A DNA stretch of 64,000 nucleotides, from contig NC_135374.1 of NCBI RefSeq assembly GCF_049243985.1, positions 57,967,934 through 58,031,933 of the forward strand, read 5' to 3'. Both the position numbers and the translations under genes were made by a program. Under the pieces are notes generated by a model, which was not told the origin of the DNA, searched no databases, and saw nothing but the letters and a program-made list of their open reading frames with translations. This document shows positions 55,101 to 64,000 of the stretch, piece by piece (position 1 is the first letter of the stretch; every line of letters starts with the position of its first letter). Source of the DNA: Paroedura picta (Eukaryota; Chordata; Lepidosauria; Squamata; Gekkonidae).

Positions 55101-57438
55101 GCCAGTAATCCTCTCAGCCTTACAGGTCCCTAGGAGGGTGAAATGGGGGCTGTCATCTATGCATCCCATCTCAGTTCCTTGGATGCATATATAATAGATT
55201 CAACAACCCAGGAATTAATCACCAGAGACTTTAAGGGCATTGGTGCCTTCATCAAATCTGAATGTTTGGACCCCTATGAATCATCATTCTATTTTGGAAC
55301 AAAACAAAATCCTGGTATGTAGTGAGGGGGGAGGTATATATGAGATTGCAGTGTTTCCTGGCCGGGTTGGACCCAAAGTGGACTGCAAAGCCTCTAACAA
55401 TGGTCTACCCCCCCCCCCGCCATGGTCACTTCTGCCCTTTGCAACTTTCTCTTTCTTTCCTCCTTCCAACTTCCTATATTCTTGTCTTGCCCTCACTCTT
55501 TATGATAATAAAGTGGGGGGGGGAGCTTCCAGAAACTGGTAACTTCATGGTAGTAGCTGAAAGAAAGGTAGAGGGCAGGTGAGTAGGTGGGAGTGCTGCA
55601 TGCTGCAGACAAACTAGAGGAGGATAGAAAGAGGCCTGTGCATGCATACCTCCTTCTGCAGCCCGACCTTGCCCAGCCCTCTGCAGTGCCTCATTGCCCT
55701 CTATCTGCAGGGGAAGATCTAGTGAACAGGGCCCCTTGCTACCAACCTCTTCACTGTTGTCAAGTATCGCCTCAAGCCTGCACTCCACAAGGCCACTGCC
55801 TCAAATTCCGGCTCTGGCCCAGCTGCCAAGGAGGTGAAGGAGAAGGAGGAGGATGGGAAGCAACTCCTGCTTGCTTATAGTTCATAGACAGCTGCAACCT
55901 TTGTGTGAGGTGTGTTGGTTTCTCAAAAGGATCCAGTTGTCATATTGGGGAAATGAATGCTGGGAGAGATGGGTGGTAAGGTGACAGTTTGCCTAGGACA
56001 CTGTGTGCCAGCCCAGATATGATCACCAGTTTGCCTAGGTCACCATATCAAAAAGGTTGGTAGCCACTGTGTTAGTGGAATTAGCAGGTTTCCAAAAGGT
56101 ACAGATATCTCATATTCATGTAGAAATGCAGATTAGCTAGTTCATATTTACAATGGAGCAGCCTGCTAATGGCATGGATGTACAGCAGGGATTATCCTTC
56201 ATTTGCATCAGATTCTGTCAATGGAAACAATTGCCAGACGGGGGTAGGTGGGTCAAAGGACATAGGGGCAGTGACACAACTGCAATAGAAGATAATTTGG
56301 TCTACAGTCTACATAAGCCTGATTTTCTCACCAGGGTCGAGTCTGCATAAGGCTTTTTATCCACTCCCAATTTCCATTTTGATTTTGGGCACTTCAAATT
56401 TTTTCCCCTGCAACATGCATGATTGATCTGTGGTGACCCTACCTTTCCCCTGCAATATCCAGGAGTGGATATAAGTTACCCTATTTGAAAAAACATTTTT
56501 GAAAGCCACCAGTATAAGTGTAAATTTCTACTTTTTGTGAATTAACTTATTGCTCCATGCCTGCAACACTGACGTAGCAAAGCAGTCTTCCATGACTGGC
56601 CAGGGCATCAGTTCAAAGACTTCCTGGTTCCCAGTTTCAAGGCTTCCTCTTTTAAAGTGCTTGCGCTCCAGAAGACCACCCTTCTCTCAGCAGAGACTTG
56701 CCTCATTCTCTGAGAAGCTGCTGCTGGCTCGTGAGTCAAAAGAGAAGAAATAAAGTACTGGTGCCAACTGGACTTCACCCAACCCCCACCCCTCACCAAT
56801 TCAGGAAAGGTAGTTCAGCTTCGTGACCACCGCTCCCCTCCCCACTCTGAGCTTCCCCAACCAAGTGCAGATGGGTTTCTGTTTGAATCTGGGGGGGGGG
56901 GGGGAGGAAGGAGAAAGACCCGGGTTTAAATCTACATGAATTCAGCAGGATCGACAGTGAGGGGAAAAAAGTAAGTGCAGAATCAGCCCAGGTGTGTGGG
57001 AGACAATACTGGTTTTCAGGACAAGGCACTGACCCACAAGTGCCAGCTTCAGGAACAGGAGCCATAACAGACAAGATATGATGAAGTAACCAGCAATGTG
57101 GCTATCTTAGGAGAGAGATCTTGGGGCACCTCCAAATTTACTGTTCCACATTAAACTCCTGCATTATCCCTCCAGGAAGGATCTACTTCAGGAAGGAGAA
57201 AGAAGGAAAGGCAGTGAAAACATATGCAAGGAGTAAGACAAAAATGAAAAATGTCTTGTTAGAATGGGTCTTGTGACGAGTTACCTGATTCAGATATCAG
57301 GGTCAGGACAGTGGCCTCCAGGGTCTGCTTGTTGTGGGCTTTCGGGCAGCATCTGGCTGGCCCTGGTTTGAAACAGGGTCCTAAAGGTCCTCGCTCTGAT
57401 CCAGCAGGCTGCTTTTATGGATGTGACATCTGCAATTC
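55101..57438. other. Non-coding stretch, no gene seen
   Basis: Several opposite-strand frames of under 105 residues overlap. None has a recognisable domain. Homopolymer runs of C at 55409-55419 and G at 56891-56904 are present. Confidence 0.45.
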
Positions 57439-57441
57439 TAA

Positions 57442-58322
57442 GGGCCATTCCGCACTCGTTCAAAATTGCACAATGGTTGCAAATTGAAATTGCCACTGTT
57501 TTGCTGTTATGCACAACGTTGTTGACAATCTGCCACACTCCTGAAACCGATCCGCAAAAAGCGATTCGTTGTAGCGCTTTCAGGGAAATACCAAAAAGTG
57601 GATTCACCCTCCGGTAAGCGCTACACTCTTGCAACCAATCTGCAACAGTAGCAAAAAAGACCTGTGCGTTCCCATTGTTGCGGTTTCTGCAAAGTCCCTC
57701 CCCCTAGCTCTCTTCTCTGATCTTCCGGTGAAACGATCGCCATTTTTCTTTCTCGGAGCGAGTGGAGATCAACGCAACGGCAAGCCTTCGTTTACCCAGC
57801 GAGGCTTCCCCGGCTGCAGTCCCTCCCCAGAGCTGTTTAAAGTCACCAAGCACCAAGCAACACACAGCCCCGTTTGCTGGTTTATTTTCACTTTATTTTT
57901 CACTTTATTTTCAGCCGAAAATCGCGCCCGTGCGGGGGGGGGGTGCACTCGGGGGGAGCGTGGTAACGATGAAATGGCAGCTCAAACACCACCTACTAGC
58001 TAGACGGGTCTCTCCGTTGCAATCGACGCAGATTCGTTGCAACGTGTTTTTGTTTTTTTTTCCTTAAAGGGAAAGGGGCTTTTTGGGAGCATGAAAACGG
58101 CCGCCCATTGGCTGCTTGATGGCCAGGGGTGGGACAAAGCTCAGCAATATCGCTTCCTGGCTAGCGATTTTTGCTGAGACCGGAAACCTGTGGGAAACGA
58201 TAGAAACGCAACTGGATTCCACTACAAAGGCAGGTATGCATAATGACAAATTCCACTATTTAAAATGATGTTTTTTCGTTCCGCAACCAATTTGCTGCAT
58301 AGATCCTGGTGCGGAATGGCCC
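57442..58322. mobile_element. Harbinger-like non-autonomous element, 881 bp, best preserved
   Basis: It starts GGGCCATTCCGCAC and ends GTGCGGAATGGCCC, exact 14-bp inverted termini, flanked by TAA on both sides (57439-57441 and 58323-58325). The interior matches 16503-17395 and 43349-44272 throughout. No transposase is encoded, so it depended on an autonomous relative elsewhere. Confidence 0.9.
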
Positions 58323-58325
58323 TAA

Positions 58326-58870
58326 ATGTCCAATAGTGCTCATACATGCATATATACTTAGATGTAATTCACTGCAGTACAATTGGGTTCTCACACAGGA
58401 TATAAAACTGCATATAAAAAAAAAGACTGGTGAGACTCTGGAAAGCAATATGAAAAGTTATAGGAAGGGAACATGACAAGCATTTCAAAGTTGGATAGGT
58501 GAGCATGTACATGCACTCTTTCACGCATACTTTAAAACTGAGTCCCTGCATATTACTGTGCATTTTATTTTTGAAGAACTGATAGTTTTTAACCATCTCC
58601 AGGAAATAAAGGGTTCTTTGGAAGTCATTTTAAGCTGTAAGGAGGAGGAGCATCCCAATACTGCTCTATGGTCTGTAAAGATGAGGCAGTTTAGAATACA
58701 AGCGCTTTTTGCTGACCTCAGTATTCAGAGACAAAGCCGAGAGGCAGCTGAGAATATACACAGAAAATGAAGCATTCCCTAAAGGTCGTTGGAAAGGACA
58801 AGAGCTGGAAGCTTGGGGTCAGGCATGGCCAAGATCCAGGACAGCAGCATCGCGAAGCCGACTTAACAAT
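58326..58870. other. Short non-coding stretch upstream of OLIG1
   Basis: No feature seen other than the approach to the OLIG1 promoter. Confidence 0.4.
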
Positions 58871-59035
58871 AAACTTCTTGTTGGCCAATTGCAACATTCT
58901 CCCCTGGGCATCCCGTGGCAGCCAATGAGCACCCGTCTCTCTCCAGATTTGCTCTCCTATTGGCTGCCCTGCGTCATTCCTCTGCTCTCAGCCAGGGCAG
59001 GATTTAAAGAAGTTCAGTGAGATCTCCTTTTCCTC
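58871..59035 (+). promoter_or_regulatory. OLIG1: OLIG1 promoter
   Basis: Three CCAAT-type boxes lie upstream (CCAAT at 58885-58889 and 58922-58926, inverted ATTGG at 58959-58963), then a TATA-like TTTAAA at 59003-59008, predicting a start near 59030-59035. GCGTCATT (58971-58978) is a CRE/AP-1-like half-site. Distance from the TATA-like box to the first OLIG1 codon is about 170 bp, with no intron needed. Confidence 0.6.
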
Positions 59036-59135
59036 ACAGCAAATTAGAGGCGGCTCCCCTGGCCCTTCCCTTCCGTTGGGCTAGCGGGAAGCGAGTGGAC
59101 CTCGGTCCGGCCCCCGCCCTGCGGGCCCCGTGGCG

Positions 59136-59159
59136 ATGAAGCCTGCCCGCCTGCTCTGA
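59136..59159 (+). other. Short upstream ORF in the OLIG1 leader
   Basis: ATG at 59136 opens a 7-codon frame, M-K-P-A-R-L-L, then TGA, ending 15 bp before the OLIG1 start. Its context (gtggcgATGa) is fair. If the leader starts near 59030, as predicted, this uORF would lie in the mRNA and could reduce OLIG1 translation. Confidence 0.5.
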
Positions 59160-59174
59160 AGGCACCGCGGGGCG

Positions 59175-59834
59175 ATGATGCTGCGCCAACAGCCCCTGTA
59201 TGAGCTGGCCGCCTTCCGCCCGGCGCCCTCCGTCCTGCTCGCCAAGGCCGCGCACGACAGGCCCCCGGGGGCGGCTCCCGAGGCGCTCCAGCCGGCGCCG
59301 GCAAGCGGCAAGAGCGAGGCGACGTCGGAGCAGCAGCAGCTGCGGCGGAAGATCAACAGCCGGGAGAGGAAGCGCATGCAAGACCTCAACCTGGCCATGG
59401 ACGCCCTGCGGGAGGTGATCGTGCCATACTCGGCCGCCCACTGCCACGGCTCCCCGGGCAGGAAACTCTCCAAGATCGCCACGCTGCTCTTGGCCCGCAA
59501 CTACATCCTCTCGCTGGGCAGTTCCTTGCAGGAGCTCCGGCGCATCATCGGCGAGATGAGCGGCTCCGGGCCCAGGCTGCTGCTGGCCGGCTGGCCCCTC
59601 TTCGCCGCCCCGAGCCCGGTGCTCCTGACCCACCACCAGGCCCAGCACCCCCCGCCCGACGGCCCGCGCTCGGCCGGGAAATTCCTCGCCCTGTCCCTGG
59701 AGGAGCAGCAGTGCGGCCCGGCCCCCCTGCCCGCCGCCGCCGCCGCCGGCCTCTGCCCCTGCGCCCTCTGCAAGGGACCCCACTGCCTCCCCGCCGGCCT
59801 CGCCGTCGCGGCGCCCGCGCAGTTCCCCAAGTGA
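59175..59834 (+). CDS. OLIG1: Oligodendrocyte transcription factor 1 (OLIG1)
   Basis: This encodes a nuclear bHLH factor that promotes oligodendrocyte maturation and acts in the same lineage as OLIG2. The product is 219 residues, single exon. The N-terminus [12 protein letters not shown] matches the MLR...LYEL start of mammalian OLIG1. The bHLH is at about 56-124: [20 protein letters not shown] (basic and helix 1), loop with the OLIG1-type [12 protein letters not shown], helix 2 [20 protein letters not shown]. The tail keeps GLCPCALCK (192-200) and ends AQFPK, as in mammals (GLCTCAVCK...AQFSK). ATGs at 59175 and 59178 are adjacent, so the true start could be either. It is shorter than human OLIG1 (271 residues from memory) mainly because the Ser/Thr-rich N-terminal run is absent. 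It is not OLIG3, whose loop and termini differ. Confidence 0.96.
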   Translation: MMLRQQPLYELAAFRPAPSVLLAKAAHDRPPGAAPEALQPAPASGKSEATSEQQQLRRKINSRERKRMQDLNLAMDALREVIVPYSAAHCHGSPGRKLSKIATLLLARNYILSLGSSLQELRRIIGEMSGSGPRLLLAGWPLFAAPSPVLLTHHQAQHPPPDGPRSAGKFLALSLEEQQCGPAPLPAAAAAGLCPCALCKGPHCLPAGLAVAAPAQFPK

Positions 59835-61020
59835 CCACCGGGAGGGCGGGGCAGGGAGGAGAGCGAGGCCGCGCCGCCGGCGCCGGACGGGCACGCGTGG
59901 ACGCCGCTCGGATCCGGGACGCCGGCTGAGCCACGAGATGCGGCGCGGGGAGGAGGGCGGGGAGGGGGCCACTTGGCCACAGGGGACGGCAACGAAACCG
60001 AGCGGATGCCCTTCGAAGCCGGCACCTATATTTGCTCTGGTGTGGTGTGAGTGTGCCCACTTCCCAGGGAGTAAACCCCCGCAACACACTGGATTGGCAG
60101 ACCCTGGTATCAGACCCACCTGAGGGGCGCATTGGTTACACTCTGAAAGCAGCGGGACCGAGAGGGGGCTTAACTTCAGTGGGAGGGGGCTCCTAGTTGG
60201 GTCACTCCTTCCCTTGCGGGAAGGGCAGCAACCACTTTCTTGATAGCCCTGCCTCTGGTTGCCCTACCTGATAACCTCGTCATCAAGGGACTCCCCTAGT
60301 TATCTAGTAATTTTTTTTTTTGATATTGTATACCTTTTAATCACTAGTGAGTTGCATTCTTGGGAAATATTGCACCTGTGCCTATAAAGAACTGCATAGC
60401 TCAATTATATATTATATATATTTAGAAGTAAAACCCATTAATTTTAATGGGACTTTCTTCCAAGTAAGTATGCCTAGGATTGTGGCTTTACTTTACTAAA
60501 AGTAAATGGTGAATAAGTAGCCTTAGCCCAAGCAGAGACTTTATGAACTCTCCAGTTTAATGACGATGGAGGCATTTTCCTAGAGACTCAAAAGACTGGA
60601 AGAAACATTTCCCATTTCATTAGAAATCATCTGAGGAAGTTGTTGTACTGCTGCTTTGATGATGGGATCTATTCAGTTTCTTGGGCACAAGAAAGGTTTC
60701 AAAAAACCATGGAACTCAAAGGCAGAATATTGTAATATGTTACTGAGAGATGTTGTTATAGATTCCTTGCCATTGGGGACAAAAAAAATCTGAAACCTTT
60801 CAGATTTTTTTAGTTTAGAATTGTTTCTGCGTGTGCTGAGGGAGGGATGTAAAAGGCAGCCTTTGGGGATTTTTTTTTCAGCCAAAAATTTCAGTTCTAT
60901 GTACAAATGATACTATATAGTTCTAAAACAGTTTCTGACGTTGTGGATGCACGCACATTATCTGAATTATTTCTGCTTTTTGTTCCAGAGAGATGGCCAT
61001 GATAGTATTTTGCATTAAAA
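59835..61020 (+). other. OLIG1: OLIG1 3'UTR (end uncertain)
   Basis: After the stop the sequence is GC-rich to about 60,000 and then AT-rich. No canonical AATAAA is seen in the first 1.2 kb. ATTAAA at 61014-61019, followed by GAGCAAAAACCCTTGTGG, is one possible end but lies at the edge of a dispersed repeat. Other ATTAAA sites occur at about 61371 and 62053. Confidence 0.35.
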
Positions 61021-61145
61021 AGAGCAAAAACCCTTGTGGCACCTTTATCCTTCTGTGGCAAACTTTCATTGGCCAGGTCCTGCTACCACATGCACACCAC
61101 ATTAGTTGCTTTTTAAAGTGCCACCAGACTTTTGGTTGTTTTTTC
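61012..61145. repeat. Short dispersed repeat with inverted ends
   Basis: GCAAAAACCCTTGTGGCACC near the left edge and 'taaagtgccaccagactttt' then GGTTGTTTTT near the right are loosely inverted copies. The phrase belongs to the same repeat family as 13452 and 21117-21246. Confidence 0.4.
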
Positions 61146-62512
61146 AGTTTTTAAATAACTGCAGGTTCCTGTAATTTGCACTTCTACAATTATCTACACA
61201 AATACTAGGATATTTACATCTCTTTGCTGGTTTCAGCAAATGGCTGAAATAATTGTTATATGGTATATACATGTTGGCAATACTGTTTTCTAATATCTGA
61301 GAGATTCTGCTAATAATATTGGAAAGAGACTCTGAATCTTAGAACAGAACAATCATTGGTTTTATACTGACATTAAATTCACTCCAATCCTATAGCTTTT
61401 TTTTTTTGATTGAGTGGTGTTGTCTAAATAGACTAATCTGGAGTAAAATTACATTTGGGGATGATACACTTTTTTCCTCTTCCTTTTTCTTTCCAGTAAC
61501 AACAACGTAGAGGTTGCATTTGTTTCTGCAACAAGTCTCCATCCATTCAAAATCCACACCAACTTGTCCTGGTCAATAGATGTGGTGTGTCATGTATGTG
61601 GACATTGATCCAGTGTTGCTAAAGCCAACCAGAATTTATCCAGCAAATAGTACTTTAAAAAGAAAGAGGGATGTGTGTAGCAGATTTGTGACTTGAGAAG
61701 CTCCCATTCACTTCAGGGTAACTGGTTTAAAAGCTCTTTGCTGGGGCCTGCATCCCTTAGGTCCACAGTTAACGGAAGACATGGCTCTGCAAAGTGTTTC
61801 CTTTGCTTTGATAGATTTTTTTTTAAGAAGACTGGGTGTCTTCTATTTTATATTCCAGTTAGTCTTCAGAAAGATCCTTCAACTCACTTCTGTTTCAAAT
61901 TTGGTTCTATAGTTTAAGATTAATTCATATCTGAAATAATATGGGAGCAAGGAAAAGAGCCCCAGATTGTGGACAGAGAAGCGTTCCACGTGCATAGTTT
62001 GCAAGCTACTGTAACTGTATCATGACTGGAAAATATCCTGCAGAGGTTCATGATTAAAATACATTATTTAGTAGAAATTAAATCTACAAAGTAAAATGAG
62101 AAGGAAGGAAGAGTGTCTATTCAAATAAGGGGGGAGGGAATCACTGGACATGGGGATATGGAGTAAAAGGAGCATAAAACATGAGCTGCCTTCTCTTCCT
62201 GTCTCCAAACTCTGTCAGGTTGATTGCTTTTGAGAAGTTATCAAATGCTGAGACATGATTGCACTTTTCTCCCCACTAGGCTTAAGTTAGGAACCATCTG
62301 TCAGGAATGTACTTTAAGAATTTAACCCCAATATATGGGGATTGAGAAGCTGGGATCTGATTTCCTTCTCTGTGAGGAATGACATGCTAAGTGTCTCATC
62401 TTTAAACTTGAACTGGATGCAGAATGAAGAAAAGGGTTCCTGCTACTCATGCCAGCACAAATGGGGAAAAACCCCAACTGGAATGTTGACAGTGCATCCC
62501 AAAGGCATAGGC
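61146..62512. other. AT-rich non-coding stretch
   Basis: No gene or clear repeat is seen. Confidence 0.4.
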
Positions 62513-62582
62513 ATTCGCTGGCAGGGGCTCCTGGGAATTGTAGTCCATGGACATCTGGAGGGCCGCGGTTTGACTACCCCTG
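62513..62582. mobile_element. hAT-type MITE, left half missing
   Basis: The right half of the 5538-5673 family is present ('gctggcaggggctcctggg', 'attgtagtccatggacatc', 'ggagggccgcggtttgac', TACCCCTG). The left terminal repeat is gone, but the 8-mer GCATAGGC flanks both sides (62505-62512 and 62583-62590), so the loss occurred inside the inserted element. Confidence 0.8.
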
Positions 62583-62590
62583 GCATAGGC

Positions 62591-64000
62591 CATTTGCATG
62601 GTTCCAAGTTTATAATCCATTTAACATCCATGCACTTTCACCTTAGGGAAACATGGCCATTGTGTTTCCCATAATATCAACAAAATAAAATCTGGCAAGC
62701 AAAACGTTTTTGTATAGAGACCTCAGAGGAACAACAAGATCCAGGAAAGATCCACAATAGTAAGGATAAATAAGTCCAGAAAAGCTTGCAAATAAATCAG
62801 AGGAATCTTGTCAAATTCCCCCCTCCCCCCAAAAAAACCCTAAAGATAAATTTGACCACATGTGAAATGAAAAAGGGGACATTCATTACTCCCACTGCTT
62901 TAATTTTAATTCTCAGACACAAAAACACACATCAGACACAAAAACACACATGCATTTTTCAAAGCAATTAATAGGCATGCAAGAAAAAAATATAAAGCTA
63001 TTCAAAAAGAGGTTACATTCAAATCTGATGAAAGAAGATGCACCAAAAAGGCAGGAATAACGAACAGAGGATGGAAAAATAGATACTGATTCTGTATCTT
63101 CTGATAATTTAAAATCACCACAATTAATGATTTTATGACAAACATTGCCAAGAATTCAGAAGGTTTCCAGAGAATTATGGGAGAGACCACACTATTAGTG
63201 ACTATCAACCCAATGTAAAAAGGAGGCCACAAGTCTATGAACATTTACTTGTGGATAAGTCCCAGTGAACTCAAAAGTAAATGCTGCTAAGCATGTGCTT
63301 CTAATTTGCATGAGTTGAATCAATGGAGTAATAATGCACTAAATTCACTCTACTAGTTTATAAACATTCGGGATACTGAAGAATGAAGGAGAGGAATAGA
63401 GCAAATTCAGAAGCCATAGGGCATCAGTCTTTCCCCCAGATACTTTGCTCCAACTCTCCTTCAGAACTACAGATTCATGAGTGTCCTCTGGCAATGACAA
63501 AGTTTTTAGCTGCCCAGAAACTGCTTGCTTCATTGTAGAGCAGTGAACTGCCCTTTGAGTTGGAGTCTGAATGACTTGCAATGTATACAATTTACTTTGC
63601 TGAAGATGCTGGACAGCAACTTGTTAGAACTTAGCAATGTTTGTGAGTTAGTGAATGAACATACTGCTAAAGATTTGTGTGATTACCACAAATAGGTGCA
63701 ATAAGACGAGACAAAAACCATCCATGGAGAAATCAGTTCTGAACTATCCATCAGCATCTCACTAGCACTATTCAGTGATTATCATTCACGTATTATTAAT
63801 GGTTATTCAAGTCAAGAGCATAACTACACTCCTGGTCATAAAAAGGTGCATTGTGCAGGTGCCTGGAATTATAATGAGCTAGGAAAGCTAGAATCATAAT
63901 ACAGTCTAGGATATAAATACAGAAATGGAAATTCAGCTATATTTTGGAATTCATTCATGATTGCTACATTACATTAGTCAGACTCAAGAAAATATGAAGC
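62591..64000. other. AT-rich non-coding end of the window
   Basis: No gene. A tandem doublet of 'cagacacaaaaacacacat' lies at about 62914-62951. The rest shows no recognisable element. Confidence 0.45.

Noticed and set aside
59034-60119. 361-residue minus-strand frame
   Set aside because: Antisense shadow of the GC-rich OLIG1 coding exon.

Overview
The window is vertebrate nuclear DNA, most likely from a squamate reptile (a lizard; I cannot name the family safely). The reasons are two OLIG transcription-factor genes of amniote type and a repeat mix of CR1, BovB/RTE and L2-like LINEs, tRNA- and 5S-rRNA-derived SINEs with BovB-like tails, hAT foldback elements and many short Harbinger-like elements. 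No prokaryotic features (operons, CRISPR, insertion sequences) are present.

Layout. Positions 1-19,800 are AT-rich non-coding DNA with decayed repeats, hAT and Harbinger-like elements, a BovB LINE split by a DNA transposon, long GAAA and CA microsatellites, and stretches near 9.4-11.2 kb that look like candidate regulatory DNA. Positions 19,800-32,100 form a very GC- and CpG-rich domain around OLIG2: a TATA box at 23,319, a non-coding first exon, a 994-bp intron in the 5'UTR, a single-exon CDS at 24,457-25,365 and a 3'UTR to about 26,710. Positions 32,100-58,800 are the OLIG2-OLIG1 interval. It is packed with repeats: two closely related CR1 copies on the plus strand, one older CR1 on the minus strand carrying nested SINEs and a Harbinger-like element, several Harbinger-like elements, and hAT elements. 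OLIG1 lies at 59,175-59,834 in its own CpG-rich patch. The last 3 kb are AT-rich with small repeats.

OLIG2 and OLIG1 are bHLH factors of the oligodendrocyte and motor-neuron lineages. Both are on the plus strand, about 34 kb apart. The tandem same-strand order matches what I recall of the mammalian locus, and the two probably share distal enhancers. I saw no third host protein-coding gene. The long open frames in the GC-rich domain are composition artefacts.

I did not find an undescribed multi-gene system. The most useful non-routine observations are a set of transposons with related terminal repeats (GRCC-N3-4-TGCAC-like ends and 3-bp target duplications), several datable nested insertions, three 5S-rRNA-like fragments of which one has a BovB-like tail, an unclassified inverted and direct repeat composite at 37.7-38.0 kb, a foldback inside the OLIG2 CpG domain, and candidate enhancers. 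All percentages, ages and homologies are judged by eye and memory; nothing was searched.
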